NCBI GenBank assembly: GCA_012799055.1
Contig: JAAZMA010000361.1
Coordinates: 1 to 34,669, forward strand
Origin: Tissierellia bacterium
GTDB lineage: Bacteria; Bacillota; Clostridia; Tissierellales; Tepidimicrobiaceae
Length of the DNA: 34,669 nt
Reading direction: 5' to 3'
Position numbers and translations under genes: made by a program
The notes under the pieces: model-generated
Seen by the model: only the letters and a program-made list of their open reading frames with translations
Databases searched by the model: none
What the model was told of the DNA's origin: nothing
Part shown: positions 1 through 9,258 of the stretch, piece by piece
Position numbering within the stretch: the stretch's first letter is position 1
How the letters are laid out: the number at the start of each line of letters is the position of its first letter

Positions 1-867
1 GAGATTACCATAGAAGCTAATCCAGGAACTTTAGATGATGAAAAATTAAAAATTTACAAAGAAGCTGGAATAAATAGAATTAGTTTAGGGGTTCAAAGTT
101 TAGATGATAGACTATTGGAATCAATAGGTAGAACACATACTTCAAAGGATTTTTATAAATCCTTTGAAAAGATTAGGAAAATTGGTTTTAATAATGTAAA
201 TGTAGATTTAATATTTGGATTGCCTAATCAAACCTTAGAAGATTGTGAGAAATCTTTAAGGGAAATGGTAAAATTAGATTTAGAGCACATTTCCTATTAT
301 TCTTTGATTTTAGAAGAAAACACCTTATTGGAAAAATGGCATAAAGAAGGAAAAATAATATTACCAGATGAAGAATTAGAAAGAGAAATGTATTATTTAG
401 GGAAAGACATATTAAAAAATAATGGATATAAACATTATGAAATCTCTAATTTTGCTAAGGAGGGTTATGAAAGTCAGCATAATTTATTTTATTGGCAATT
501 AAAACCTTATATAGGTTTTGGCTTATCAAGTCATTCTAATCTAAACAATAAGAGATTTTGGAATTATAGCAAGTTAAAAGATTACTATTACACCATAGAT
601 AATGGGAAGTTTCCCATAGCTGGAAATGAATATATAAATAGAGAAATGGAAATAGCAGAATATTTAATAATGGGTCTTAGATTAATAGATGGAATAGATA
701 AAAATGATTTTTCTAGTAGATTTAATACTAATGTAGAAAATATATATGAAAATGTACTAATTAAACACAAGGAAAATGGACTTTTAGATATAGATGAAAA
801 AAACATAAGATTTACCACTAAAGGCTTGGATTTATCAAATAAGGTGTATGTAGATTTATTACCGTAA
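1..867 (+). CDS. hemW: Radical SAM heme chaperone HemW (5' end cut off by window)
   Basis: The reading frame is open from base 1 (EITIEANPGTLDDEKL...), so the gene begins upstream and the ATG at 115 in the ORF track is internal. About 288 C-terminal residues are visible, where the family is usually about 380; the N-terminal CxxxCxxC iron-sulfur motif lies outside the window. Family hallmarks seen are the EANPGTL and SLGVQS strands of the radical SAM barrel, DLIFGLPNQT, EISNFA, HNLFYW, GFGLSSHS and a HemN_C-like end (GLRLIDGID). HemW proteins resemble the oxygen-independent coproporphyrinogen III oxidase HemN, but are thought to act in heme trafficking rather than as the oxidase. Its place just before hrcA is the usual Firmicutes arrangement (lepA-hemW-hrcA). 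Without the N-terminus, HemW versus HemN rests on C-terminal similarity and synteny. Confidence 0.9.
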   Translation, partial: EITIEANPGTLDDEKLKIYKEAGINRISLGVQSLDDRLLESIGRTHTSKDFYKSFEKIRKIGFNNVNVDLIFGLPNQTLEDCEKSLREMVKLDLEHISYYSLILEENTLLEKWHKEGKIILPDEELEREMYYLGKDILKNNGYKHYEISNFAKEGYESQHNLFYWQLKPYIGFGLSSHSNLNNKRFWNYSKLKDYYYTIDNGKFPIAGNEYINREMEIAEYLIMGLRLIDGIDKNDFSSRFNTNVENIYENVLIKHKENGLLDIDEKNIRFTTKGLDLSNKVYVDLLP

Positions 868-888
868 TATAATATTATTAAAAAGGTA

Positions 889-916
889 TTGACAAAATAC
901 TTTAATATATGATAAT
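889..916 (+). promoter_or_regulatory. Sigma-A promoter of the hrcA heat-shock operon
   Basis: A perfect -35 TTGACA (889-894) is followed after 16 nt by GATAAT (911-916). Transcription would start near 923, so the CIRCE operator lies at the very beginning of the transcript, as in other HrcA-regulated operons. Confidence 0.75.
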
Positions 917-922
917 TTAATG

Positions 923-949
923 TTAGCACTCAAGACTAGAGAGTGCTAA
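923..949 (+). promoter_or_regulatory. CIRCE operator (HrcA binding site)
   Basis: TTAGCACTC, 9 nt, GAGTGCTAA: a perfect 9-9-9 inverted repeat identical to the CIRCE consensus. It lies between the promoter and hrcA, so HrcA should repress its own operon (hrcA-grpE-dnaK-dnaJ) and release it on heat stress. No second CIRCE was seen near dnaJ. Confidence 0.97.
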
Positions 950-982
950 TAAACATCCTGAATATAGATTTGAGGTGAGAGT

Positions 983-2020
983 ATGTTGGATGATAGAAAA
1001 TTAAAAGTGCTTTACGCTGTAATTAATAGCTATTTGATTTCTGCTGAACCTATAGGCTCTAGAACCATATCTAAAGAGTATGATTTTGGAGTATCTTCTG
1101 CAACTATTCGAAACGAAATGTCAGATTTAGAAGACTTAGGCTATTTAAATAAGCCTCATACTTCTGCAGGTAGAGTACCTTCAGATAAGGCTTATAGATT
1201 GTATGTAAATCAATTATTAGAATCTAAAAAGAGTAAAATAGATATGGCAAAAAAGCACAATATTAAAAAAGCATTAATAAAAGAATCTAGGGAAATAGAT
1301 CAATTAATCCAAAACTCTGCAAAAATACTATCTGCAGTTACTTCATATACAGCATTGGCGTTGTCACCTCAATTAAAGGAAAGTAAATTGAAACATATAC
1401 AATTACTACCTATTGAAAATAGAGAAATACTTTTAGTAATAGTGTCAGATTCAGGCATAGTAAAAAACACCATATTTAGAGTAGATGAGAATATTCCAGA
1501 AAATCACTTAAATATTATTTCTAATTATTTAAATAGTAAATTAAAAGGATTAACTATTGATGAAATTGGTAAAGTAATGGAGGAAAGTATTTTTAAAGAA
1601 ATGTATGAATTTAAGGAAGTAATAGAAAATATTATTCCTATAATTACAAAATCTCTTGAGGATAATGATGATGTAGAGGTATATGCAGATGGAGTTACAA
1701 AAATTTTTGATTTTCCTGAGTATAAGGATTTAGATAAGGCAAAATCTTTTATAGCTTTTATGGAGGATAAAGATTTATTAATAGATATATTAAAGGATTC
1801 TCCACACAATGGCATAGAAATAACCATAGGAGATGAAAATATTTACGACCCCTTAAAGGAATGTAGTTTAATTACTACAACATATAAATTGGGGAATATG
1901 ACCATAGGGAAAATTGGAGTAATTGGCCCCACTAGAATGGATTATTTTAGAGTAATAAATGCTATGAGGGTATTTTCTCAAAATTTAAATGAGGTTTTGG
2001 ATATGTTATTAGGAAAATAA
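983..2020 (+). CDS. hrcA: Heat-inducible transcription repressor HrcA
   Basis: Repressor of class I heat-shock genes, acting as a dimer on CIRCE and needing the GroEL chaperonin for activity in studied species. At 345 aa it has the normal family length. The N-terminal ~75 residues form the winged helix (VINSYLISAEPIGSRTISK, then SSATIRNEMSDLEDLGYL and SAGRVPSDKAYR, all highly conserved); the rest is the GAF-like dimerisation domain with its inserted segment, ending in a conserved MRVFSQNLNEVL helix. The ATG follows TGAGGTGAGAG at good distance. It is the first gene after the CIRCE operator, so it is autoregulated, and grpE follows 22 nt downstream. Confidence 0.98.
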   Translation: MLDDRKLKVLYAVINSYLISAEPIGSRTISKEYDFGVSSATIRNEMSDLEDLGYLNKPHTSAGRVPSDKAYRLYVNQLLESKKSKIDMAKKHNIKKALIKESREIDQLIQNSAKILSAVTSYTALALSPQLKESKLKHIQLLPIENREILLVIVSDSGIVKNTIFRVDENIPENHLNIISNYLNSKLKGLTIDEIGKVMEESIFKEMYEFKEVIENIIPIITKSLEDNDDVEVYADGVTKIFDFPEYKDLDKAKSFIAFMEDKDLLIDILKDSPHNGIEITIGDENIYDPLKECSLITTTYKLGNMTIGKIGVIGPTRMDYFRVINAMRVFSQNLNEVLDMLLGK

Positions 2021-2042
2021 TACTTTATTAAGAGGTGATAGT

Positions 2043-2594
2043 GTGGAAAAAAAAGAGGAAATGGCAAATGAAGAATCAACAAAAGATATATTAGATGAAG
2101 GGGAAGAAATAGAGGAACCAATTGAAGAACAGGATAAAATGTCAGATGAAATATCAATAGAACTAGAAAAAAAAGAAAAAGAAATAAAAGAATTAAGTGA
2201 TAGACTTTTAAGATTACAGGCAGATTTTATTAATTATAAAAACCGAGTAAAGAAGGAGAAAGAGAATATATATTCCTATGCTACAGAGGATTTAATGATT
2301 CAAATTCTACCTATATTAGATAATTTTGAAAGAGCTTTGGAAAATAAGGAAAGCCACAATGGATTTTATCAGGGAGTTGAGATGATATACAATCAATTAA
2401 TAGAAATTTTAAAATCCAATGGATTAAAAGAGATAGAATGTTTAGGGGAATGTTTTGACCCTAATTTTCATCATGCAGTTTTTATGGAGAAAGTAGAAGA
2501 TACAGAAGAAGGAACAATATTAGAGATATTACAAAAAGGCTATATGCTAAAAGATAAAGTTATAAGACCAAGTATGGTCAAAGTAGCTGAATAA
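2043..2594 (+). CDS. grpE: Nucleotide exchange factor GrpE
   Basis: Co-chaperone that drives ADP release from DnaK. The 183 aa protein begins with a highly acidic disordered stretch (to about residue 45), then a long coiled coil (ELEKKEKEIKELSDRLLRLQADFINYKNR, with the usual QADFxNYKxR signature), and ends in the beta-wing domain (LKEIECLGECFDPNFHHAV; GYMLKDKVIRPSMVKV). The GTG at 2043 is chosen because AGAGGTG lies just upstream. The gene sits between hrcA and dnaK in the CIRCE-controlled operon. Confidence 0.97.
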   Translation: MEKKEEMANEESTKDILDEGEEIEEPIEEQDKMSDEISIELEKKEKEIKELSDRLLRLQADFINYKNRVKKEKENIYSYATEDLMIQILPILDNFERALENKESHNGFYQGVEMIYNQLIEILKSNGLKEIECLGECFDPNFHHAVFMEKVEDTEEGTILEILQKGYMLKDKVIRPSMVKVAE

Positions 2595-2627
2595 AATAAT
2601 ACTTAAAGATTTAAGGGAGGAATTTAA

Positions 2628-4445
2628 ATGGGAAAAATAATTGGAATTGATTTAGGAACTACCAACTCATGTGTTGCTGTAATGGAAGGTGGAGAACCAA
2701 TAATTATTCCTAATGCAGAAGGGAATAGAACTACACCATCAATAGTAGCTTTTACCAAAGAAGGGGAAAGATTAGTAGGTGAAACTGCTAAAAGGCAGGC
2801 TATAACCAATCCAGATAGAACTATTTCATCTATTAAAAGGGAAATGGGTAAGGACTACAGAAAAAAAATTGATGGAAAAGATTATACACCTCAAGATATA
2901 TCTGCAATGATATTGCAAAAAATAAAAATGGATGCAGAAAATTATTTAGGCGAAACTATAACAGACGCTGTAATTACAGTACCTGCATATTTTACTGATA
3001 GTCAAAGACAGGCAACTAAGGATGCGGGAAGAATTGCAGGATTAAATGTATTAAGAATAATAAATGAGCCAACAGCTGCATCTTTGGCATATGGTATGGA
3101 TAAGGATGAAGGGCAACATAAAATTATGGTATTTGATTTAGGCGGAGGAACCTTTGATGTTTCCATACTAGAATTAGGAGATGGGGTATTTGAAGTATTA
3201 GCCACTAGAGGAAATAATAATCTAGGTGGAGATGATTTTGACCAAGTATTAATGGACTATATAGCAGAAGAGTTTAAAAAAGAAAATGGAGTAGATTTAA
3301 GACAAGATAATATGAGTTTACAAAGATTAAAAGAGGCAGCAGAAAAGGCTAAAAAAGAATTATCCTCTACAATGTCAACTAATATTAATTTACCTTTTAT
3401 TACTGCTACTTCTTCAGGTCCTTTACATCTAAATATGGATATTACAAGGGCAAAATTTGAAGAACTAACTTATCATTTAGTAGAAAAGACTTTAGAGCCA
3501 ATTAAATTGGCAATAAAAGATGCAGGATTAAAACCTTCTGACATTGAAAAGGTAATATTAGTAGGGGGTTCTACTAGAATACCAGCGGTACAAGAGGCTG
3601 TAAAAAAATTAGTTGGCAAAGAGCCACAAAAAGATATTAATCCAGATGAATGTGTAGCCATGGGTGCTGCAATTCAAGGTGGGGTATTAAGTGGTGAAGT
3701 AAAAGATTTACTATTACTAGATGTAACTCCATTATCCCTTGGTATAGAGACTCTAGGTGGAGTTACTACAAGATTAATTGAAAGAAATACTACTATACCT
3801 ACTAAGAAATCTCAAATATTTACTACAGCAGCAGATGGTCAAACTTCAGTAGATATCCATGTACTACAAGGGGAAAGACAAATGGCTCATGATAATATGA
3901 CCTTGGGAAGATTTCAATTAACAGGTATACCACCAGCACCAAGAGGTGTGCCACAAATTGAGGTAACTTTTGATATAGATGCTAATGGTATAGTTAATGT
4001 TTCTGCTAAAGATTTAGGTACAGGAAAGGAACAAAAAATTACTATAACTGCTTCTACTAATTTAACTGATGAAGAAATAGAGAAAAAGGTAAAAGAAGCA
4101 GAAAAATTTGCTGAAGAAGACAAAAAGAAAAAAGAGGAAATAGAAGTTAGAAACAATGGAGATTCTATGGTTTATCAAACTGAAAAACTCCTTAAGGAAT
4201 TAGAAGGAAAAATCTCTGACGAAGAAAAATCTAATGTAGAAGCTAAATTAGAAGAATTGAAAAAGGCTTTAGAAGGGGATAATATAGACGAAATTAAAAA
4301 TAAAACAGAAGAGTTAACTCAAGCCTTTTATGGAATATCTCAAAAGATGTATGAACAAGCAGGAGGAGAAGGATTTGATCCAACAGGAAATGATGATGAC
4401 GATGTAGTTGACGCTGATTTTGAAGTAGTAGATGATGAGGAATAA
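2628..4445 (+). CDS. dnaK: Molecular chaperone DnaK (Hsp70)
   Basis: ATP-dependent Hsp70 that binds exposed hydrophobic segments in the cytoplasm, with DnaJ and GrpE as partners. It is full length at 605 aa. The nucleotide-binding domain (about 1-360) carries [14 protein letters not shown], the [22 protein letters not shown] block, [13 protein letters not shown], the phosphate-2 loop [11 protein letters not shown] and the adenosine loop [12 protein letters not shown]. The linker is [16 protein letters not shown]; the substrate-binding beta domain and helical lid follow, ending in an acidic tail ([11 protein letters not shown]). The lysine-rich insertion found in Gram-negative DnaK is absent, as is normal in Firmicutes. 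The ribosome binding site is AAGGGAGGA. Confidence 0.99.
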   Translation: MGKIIGIDLGTTNSCVAVMEGGEPIIIPNAEGNRTTPSIVAFTKEGERLVGETAKRQAITNPDRTISSIKREMGKDYRKKIDGKDYTPQDISAMILQKIKMDAENYLGETITDAVITVPAYFTDSQRQATKDAGRIAGLNVLRIINEPTAASLAYGMDKDEGQHKIMVFDLGGGTFDVSILELGDGVFEVLATRGNNNLGGDDFDQVLMDYIAEEFKKENGVDLRQDNMSLQRLKEAAEKAKKELSSTMSTNINLPFITATSSGPLHLNMDITRAKFEELTYHLVEKTLEPIKLAIKDAGLKPSDIEKVILVGGSTRIPAVQEAVKKLVGKEPQKDINPDECVAMGAAIQGGVLSGEVKDLLLLDVTPLSLGIETLGGVTTRLIERNTTIPTKKSQIFTTAADGQTSVDIHVLQGERQMAHDNMTLGRFQLTGIPPAPRGVPQIEVTFDIDANGIVNVSAKDLGTGKEQKITITASTNLTDEEIEKKVKEAEKFAEEDKKKKEEIEVRNNGDSMVYQTEKLLKELEGKISDEEKSNVEAKLEELKKALEGDNIDEIKNKTEELTQAFYGISQKMYEQAGGEGFDPTGNDDDDVVDADFEVVDDEE

Positions 4446-4454
4446 ATTTAAATT

Positions 4455-4491
4455 TTCAAAGCTAAATCCCTTGGATTTAGCTTTGAATTTT
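4455..4491 (+). terminator. Intergenic hairpin between dnaK and dnaJ (terminator or processing element)
   Basis: A perfect 15-bp stem (TTCAAAGCTAAATCC / GGATTTAGCTTTGAA) with a 3-nt loop, followed by TTTTG. The T tract is short and the stem AT-rich, so it may be a partial terminator that lowers dnaJ expression or a 3' stabilising structure for the dnaK message rather than a full stop. Confidence 0.65.
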
Positions 4492-4533
4492 GATAAAATA
4501 AATTAGTAGTTAATTTGAAAGTAGGTGTATTAT

Positions 4534-5664
4534 TTGAGAGATTATTATGAAATACTTGGGGTATCAAAGGATGCCACAGAAGATGAGATTAAATCTGCTT
4601 ATAGAAGTTTAGCAAAAAAATATCATCCTGACCTTAATCCTGACAATAAAGAAGAAGCTGAAGAAAAATTTAAAGAAGCAACAGAGGCTTATGAGGTACT
4701 ATCAGATCCAGATAAGAGAAAAAGATATGATTTATTAGGTCATGCAGGAGTAAATGGGCAAGCTGGAGGATATAGTCAGGGTTTTGGCGGATTTGAAGAT
4801 ATATTTGAGGATATTTTTGGCGGCTTCGGAGATATATTTAGTGGAGGATTTAGTAGTTCTACAAGAACTGGACCTGTTAAAGGCGCTGATTTAAGATACG
4901 ATTTAGATTTAAGTTTTGAGGAAGCTGTATTTGGTACTGAAAAGGAAATAAAAGTAAGAAAACATGAAACCTGTGGTACTTGTAATGGAACTGGTGTAGA
5001 ACCAGGTAGTAGTAAAAAAACATGTCCTAAATGTAATGGTAGAGGAGAACTAAGATATGTTCAACAAAGTCCCTTTGGACAGTTTGTAAGGGTTTCTACT
5101 TGTGACGAATGTGGTGGTACTGGAGAAGTAATTATTGACAAATGTAAAGTATGCACAGGTACAGGAAAAGAAGTTAAAAATAAAAAGATAAAGGTAAAAA
5201 TTCCAGCTGGAGTTAATACTGGTTCTATAATATCTATTCGTGGAGAAGGTGAAGCAGGAGAAAGAGGAGGTTCACCTGGAGATTTATTTGTCTTTATAAA
5301 TGTGGAGCCCCATGATATATTTAAAAGAGATGGTAATGATATATATTATACTATACCCATTAGTTTTACAGATGCAGCCCTAGGTGCTGAAATTGAAATT
5401 CCAACATTAGAAGGAACAATGAATTATACTATACCAGAAGGCACTCAAACTGGTACTGAATTTAGATTAAAAGGCAAGGGAGTACCTAATGTAAAAGGAA
5501 TTGGGCGGGGTAATTTATATTTCACAGTAGAAGTACAGGTACCTAAAAACTTAAATGAAAAGCAAAGGAATTTATTAAGAGAATTTGCTAAAGAAAGTGG
5601 AGAAGACCATAAAGAAGGAAAAAAAGGATTTTTTGACAAAATGAAGGATGCTTTTGGAAGTTAA
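4534..5664 (+). CDS. dnaJ: Molecular chaperone DnaJ (Hsp40)
   Basis: Co-chaperone that stimulates DnaK ATPase activity and delivers substrates. The ORF track starts at GTG 4525, but the SD sequence AGGTG (4523-4527) overlaps that codon. The TTG at 4534, 6 nt downstream, gives the family-typical start [10 protein letters not shown] and a 376 aa protein. In order: J domain with the HPD motif at residues 31-33, a Gly/Phe-rich linker ([17 protein letters not shown]), four CxxCxGxG zinc motifs ([32 protein letters not shown]), and the C-terminal substrate-binding and dimerisation domains. It is a complete type I DnaJ. It follows dnaK after a hairpin. Confidence 0.98.
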   Translation: MRDYYEILGVSKDATEDEIKSAYRSLAKKYHPDLNPDNKEEAEEKFKEATEAYEVLSDPDKRKRYDLLGHAGVNGQAGGYSQGFGGFEDIFEDIFGGFGDIFSGGFSSSTRTGPVKGADLRYDLDLSFEEAVFGTEKEIKVRKHETCGTCNGTGVEPGSSKKTCPKCNGRGELRYVQQSPFGQFVRVSTCDECGGTGEVIIDKCKVCTGTGKEVKNKKIKVKIPAGVNTGSIISIRGEGEAGERGGSPGDLFVFINVEPHDIFKRDGNDIYYTIPISFTDAALGAEIEIPTLEGTMNYTIPEGTQTGTEFRLKGKGVPNVKGIGRGNLYFTVEVQVPKNLNEKQRNLLREFAKESGEDHKEGKKGFFDKMKDAFGS

Positions 5665-5665
5665 G

Positions 5666-5698
5666 CAATCACCTAATATAAAGGTGATTGTATTTTTC
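5666..5698 (+). terminator. Rho-independent terminator after dnaJ
   Basis: CAATCACCT / AGGTGATTG stem of 9 bp with a 7-nt loop, followed by TATTTTTC. It separates the heat-shock genes from prmA, which has its own candidate promoter downstream. Confidence 0.75.
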
Positions 5699-5703
5699 TG
5701 TAT

Positions 5704-5733
5704 TTGGTAAATTCATAAAATATAGGGTATAAT
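5704..5733 (+). promoter_or_regulatory. Candidate sigma-A promoter for prmA-rsmE-mtaB
   Basis: TTGGTA (5704-5709), 18-nt spacer, perfect TATAAT (5728-5733), placed just after the dnaJ terminator and 30 nt before prmA. The -35 box matches the consensus at 4 of 6 positions. Confidence 0.5.
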
Positions 5734-5762
5734 ATAATGAGATAAAAAAAGGATGTGAGGCC

Positions 5763-6701
5763 ATGACTTGGGTTGAAGTTCAAATTAAAACTAATGCTGA
5801 ATTTGAAGAAATGGTGACAAATATTATGTATGATTTAGGAGTTACTGGGTTAGCAATAGAAGACCCTAGAGACATATTGGAATTTGAACAGTCAAAGGAA
5901 GATTGGGACTATATTGAGCCTGATTTATTTAATTTAGAATCAGATAGTATTGTAATAAAAGCCTATTTTCCAGAAGGAGAAGATTTAGCAGATAAAATAG
6001 AATTAGTAAGGGAAAATATTGAAATAAATCCTATAAAAGAATATGGCAAAAGTCTCGGTGAGGTAACTACTTTAGAGGTTTATGAAAAAGATTGGGCAGA
6101 AGCGTGGAAAAAATATTATAAGCCCACGAAAGTTGGAGAAAATATAGTGATAAAACCTACTTGGGAAGAGTATGAAAAAGCAAAAGATGAAATAATTATT
6201 GAATTAGATCCAGGTATGGCTTTTGGAACAGGAACTCATGAGACCACCATTTTATGTATTAGAGCTTTAGAAAAGTATGTAAAAGAAAATAGTATTGTCT
6301 ACGATATAGGTACTGGGTCTGGTATACTTAGTATTGCAGCTGCAAAATTAGGTGCAAAAAAAGTAGTAGCTGTAGATTTAGACCAAGTATGTGTAAGGGT
6401 AGCCAATGAAAACATTAAAATTAATAAAGTAGATTCTATTGTAGAAGTAAAAAAAGGAAATTTATTTGATGTAATTGATAGTAAGGCAGATTTAATAGTA
6501 TCAAATATAATAGCTGAAGTAATATTGGATATGATAAACTCCTTAAGAGATTATTTATTTGATGAAGGGATTTTTATTGCTTCTGGAATAATAAATGAGA
6601 AAGTAGAAATGGTAAAAGAAGCCTTAATTGAAAATGGTTTTAAAATATTAGAGATAAACAAAATGGAAGAATGGGCTAGTATTATTAGTGTAAAAGAATA
6701 G
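5763..6701 (+). CDS. prmA: Ribosomal protein L11 methyltransferase PrmA
   Basis: SAM-dependent enzyme that trimethylates lysines and the N-terminus of ribosomal protein L11. The 312 aa protein has the N-terminal substrate-recognition domain (about 1-95), the family signature ELDPGMAFGTGTHETT, the class I SAM-binding loop YDIGTGSGILSIAAAKLGA, the acidic VVAVDLD strand that holds the ribose, and the catalytic-region motif SNIIAEV. The start ATG follows GGATGTGAGG. It overlaps nothing and abuts rsmE with zero spacing, so the two are probably translationally linked. The dnaJ-prmA-rsmE-mtaB order matches Bacillus subtilis. Confidence 0.97.
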   Translation: MTWVEVQIKTNAEFEEMVTNIMYDLGVTGLAIEDPRDILEFEQSKEDWDYIEPDLFNLESDSIVIKAYFPEGEDLADKIELVRENIEINPIKEYGKSLGEVTTLEVYEKDWAEAWKKYYKPTKVGENIVIKPTWEEYEKAKDEIIIELDPGMAFGTGTHETTILCIRALEKYVKENSIVYDIGTGSGILSIAAAKLGAKKVVAVDLDQVCVRVANENIKINKVDSIVEVKKGNLFDVIDSKADLIVSNIIAEVILDMINSLRDYLFDEGIFIASGIINEKVEMVKEALIENGFKILEINKMEEWASIISVKE

Positions 6702-6710
6702 GTGGATATA

Positions 6711-7454
6711 TTGCATAGATTTTTTGTAAATTCAAACCAAATTGAAAATAATACAATTAAAATAATTGGAAAAGACATAAAACATATTAAAGATGTATTA
6801 AGACTTAATCCAAAGGATAAAATAGAGATTGTTTCTAATGAACATATATATGTATCAGAAATCTTAAGTTTTAATTCCAATTGTATAGTTGCCAATATAA
6901 TAGAGGATTTTCCAGGAAAAAATGAGGCGCCAATAGATATAATTCTTTATCAAGGAATAGCCAAAGGGGACAAAATGGATTATATTATTCAAAAAGCTGT
7001 TGAAGTGGGAGTAAAGGAATTTTATCCTATTATTATGAATAGAACAATAGTTAAGTTTAAGGATAAGAGAAAAGAAGAAAATAGATTAAAGAGATGGCAA
7101 AGTATTAGTGAAGAAGCTGCAAAGCAGAGTAAAAGGGATATTTTACCTAGGGTAAATAATATAATGGATTTTAATCAAATGATTGATATACTAAAAGGGG
7201 AAAAAAATATAATAGTTCCCTATGAAGAAGAAAAAGCTTTAGGCTTAAAAGAAGTTTTAAAGAACAATAAAGATAAAATCCACATAATCATAGGTCCTGA
7301 AGGAGGCTATGAAAAATATGAAATAGAGGCTTTGAAAGAAATAGGTGGACAAATTGTCACCTTAGGTCCTAGGATTTTAAGAACTGAAACTGCAGGACTA
7401 GTTGTATCCTCTATTGTACTATATGAATTTGGTGGTTTGGAGATGATAAGATGA
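6711..7454 (+). CDS. rsmE: 16S rRNA (uracil(1498)-N(3))-methyltransferase RsmE
   Basis: Methylates N3 of U1498 in 16S rRNA, in the decoding region of the 30S subunit. The ORF track uses GTG 6702, directly after the prmA stop, but AGGTGG (6700-6705) is an SD for the TTG at 6711, which gives the typical N-terminus MHRFFV (247 aa). An N-terminal PUA-like domain precedes a SPOUT (trefoil-knot) methyltransferase with the signatures QGIAKGDKMDYIIQKAVEVGV, WQSISEEAAKQSKR, IIGPEGGYEKYEIE and LGPRILRTETA. The stop overlaps the mtaB start as ATGA. Confidence 0.96.
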   Translation: MHRFFVNSNQIENNTIKIIGKDIKHIKDVLRLNPKDKIEIVSNEHIYVSEILSFNSNCIVANIIEDFPGKNEAPIDIILYQGIAKGDKMDYIIQKAVEVGVKEFYPIIMNRTIVKFKDKRKEENRLKRWQSISEEAAKQSKRDILPRVNNIMDFNQMIDILKGEKNIIVPYEEEKALGLKEVLKNNKDKIHIIIGPEGGYEKYEIEALKEIGGQIVTLGPRILRTETAGLVVSSIVLYEFGGLEMIR

Positions 7455-8758
7455 ATAAGGTAGCTTTTCATACCCTTGGTTGTAAAGTAAATCAATACGA
7501 AACAGAGGCTATGGAAGAATTATTTGAAAGACACGGTTATAAAATAGTGGGTAATGATGAAATAGCAGATATATATGTAATAAATACTTGTACTGTAACT
7601 AATTTTGGGGATAAAAAATCTAGACAATTTATTAGAAGAGCAAAAAAACTTAATCCTAATTCCACAATTGCAGTAGTAGGCTGTTATTCTCAAATTTCTC
7701 CAGATGAAGTTGAGAGAATAGAAGGAGTAGATGTAATAATAGGGACTACTCAAAGGGATAAAGTAGTAGATTTATGTGAAAAAGCCATATTAGAAGGTAA
7801 AAAAATAAATATTGTGGGCAATATTAATAGACGAAAGGATTTTGAAAATTTAAAAATTGTGGATATTAAAGAAAAAACTAGAGCAAATATTAAAATTCAG
7901 GATGGATGTAATCAGTTTTGCTCCTATTGTATAATCCCATACGCTAGAGGGCCTATTAGAAGTAGAGAATTATCCGATATTATAGAAGAATGTATAAGAT
8001 TAAGGGATGCTGGTTTTAAGGAAATAGTATTAACAGGAATTCACATAGCTTCTTATGGAAAGGATATAGGAGATTTAAGCTTAATAGATGTAATAGAGGA
8101 AATTAGTAAAATTCAGGGGATAGAAAGGATTAGACTATCCTCCATAGAACCTACTTTAATAAATGAGGAATTTATGACAAGGGCTGTTAAGACAGGGAAA
8201 CTATGCGATCATTTTCACTTATCCCTTCAATCTGGTTCAGATACAGTACTTAAGCGAATGAATAGAAAATATACTACTGAAGAATATAAAAATATAGTAA
8301 AGATAATTAGAAAACATATGCCCAATGCAGGAATTACAACTGATGTAATAGTTGGCTTTCCTGGGGAAACAGATAATGAATTTGAAGAAACTTATAATTT
8401 TGTTAAAGAAATTGGATTTTCTAGAATTCACGTATTTAAATATTCTCCAAGACAAGGTACAGTAGCTAGTAAATTTAAAAATCAAATTCATGGAGACGTA
8501 AAACAAGTCCGTTCTGAAAGGTTAATTTCTTTAGGAGAGGAATTAAGTAACAATTTTAATGAAAATTTTGTGGGAAAAGAGCTTAAAGTACTATATGAAG
8601 AAAATAGCAAAGAAGATCAAAATTTTATGGAAGGTTATACTACAAACTATATTAGAGTTAAGGCCAAAGGGTCTGAAAAAATCCAAGGCTTAATACTAAA
8701 TACTAAACTAACAAAAAAAGAAAATGAATATTTAATAGGAAAAATAGAGGAATTATAA
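7451..8758 (+). CDS. mtaB: tRNA (N6-threonylcarbamoyladenosine(37)-C2)-methylthiotransferase MtaB
   Basis: Radical SAM methylthiotransferase that converts t6A37 to ms2t6A37 in tRNAs reading ANN codons. The 435 aa protein has the N-terminal UPF0004 domain with three cluster-binding cysteines (TLGCKVNQ, NTCTVT, VVGCYSQ), the radical SAM motif CNQFCSYCIIPYARG at about residue 155, barrel motifs LTGIHIASYG, RLSSIEP, HLSLQSGSDTVLKRMNR and TTDVIVGFPGET, and a C-terminal TRAM domain. The GCKVNQYE N-terminus favours MtaB over MiaB. It starts within the rsmE stop (4-bp ATGA overlap). Confidence 0.97.
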   Translation: MNKVAFHTLGCKVNQYETEAMEELFERHGYKIVGNDEIADIYVINTCTVTNFGDKKSRQFIRRAKKLNPNSTIAVVGCYSQISPDEVERIEGVDVIIGTTQRDKVVDLCEKAILEGKKINIVGNINRRKDFENLKIVDIKEKTRANIKIQDGCNQFCSYCIIPYARGPIRSRELSDIIEECIRLRDAGFKEIVLTGIHIASYGKDIGDLSLIDVIEEISKIQGIERIRLSSIEPTLINEEFMTRAVKTGKLCDHFHLSLQSGSDTVLKRMNRKYTTEEYKNIVKIIRKHMPNAGITTDVIVGFPGETDNEFEETYNFVKEIGFSRIHVFKYSPRQGTVASKFKNQIHGDVKQVRSERLISLGEELSNNFNENFVGKELKVLYEENSKEDQNFMEGYTTNYIRVKAKGSEKIQGLILNTKLTKKENEYLIGKIEEL

Positions 8759-8806
8759 TATTTTTATAGAATATATTATATATAGGGAAATTGGGGAGGT
8801 GAAAAG

Positions 8807-9151
8807 ATGACAGATTGTATTTTTTGTAAGATTGCAAATAAAGAGATTCAGTCTAATATTGTTTATGAAGACCATAAGGTTATAGCCTTTAAAGACTTAA
8901 ACCCTCAATCTCCTGTTCATATTTTGGTAATACCAAAGGAACATATAGAATCAACAAATTATATTAATGAGGATAATTCCCATTTAATTGGGCATATATT
9001 TGTGGTTATAAATAAATTGGCTAAGGATTTGGGAATTCACCAAGAAGGCTATAGGATTGTCAATAATTGTGGAGAAAATGGTGGACAGACTGTTTCCCAT
9101 ATTCATTTTCACCTATTGGCAGGTCGTCAGCTTTTATGGCCTCCAGGCTAA
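8807..9151 (+). CDS. Histidine triad (HIT/HINT-like) nucleotide-binding protein
   Basis: A small purine-nucleotide-binding protein of the Hint branch, whose members hydrolyse nucleoside phosphoramidates; the physiological substrate is usually unknown. At 114 aa it has normal length. The N-terminal DCIFCKIANKEI includes the paired cysteines often seen in Hint proteins, NPQSPVHILVIPKEHI is the nucleotide-contact strand, and SHIHFHLLAGRQL carries the catalytic histidine triad HxHxH. The start ATG follows GGGGAGGTG. It lies 48 nt after mtaB and before the rpsU promoter, and probably reads through from mtaB. Confidence 0.93.
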   Translation: MTDCIFCKIANKEIQSNIVYEDHKVIAFKDLNPQSPVHILVIPKEHIESTNYINEDNSHLIGHIFVVINKLAKDLGIHQEGYRIVNNCGENGGQTVSHIHFHLLAGRQLLWPPG

Positions 9152-9158
9152 ATTATAG

Positions 9159-9187
9159 TTGCAGAAATCCTTGATATAATGTATAAT
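9159..9187 (+). promoter_or_regulatory. Candidate sigma-A promoter for rpsU
   Basis: TTGCAG (9159-9164), exactly 17 nt, TATAAT (9182-9187), in the gap after the HIT gene. Transcription would begin near 9194 and leave a leader of about 65 nt before rpsU. Confidence 0.65.
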
Positions 9188-9258
9188 TTATTAGTGTCGT
9201 GTTCCGCTTACCATAGATAGTATACTAACTCTTGCATTGGAAGAGGGGAGGGAGAATA

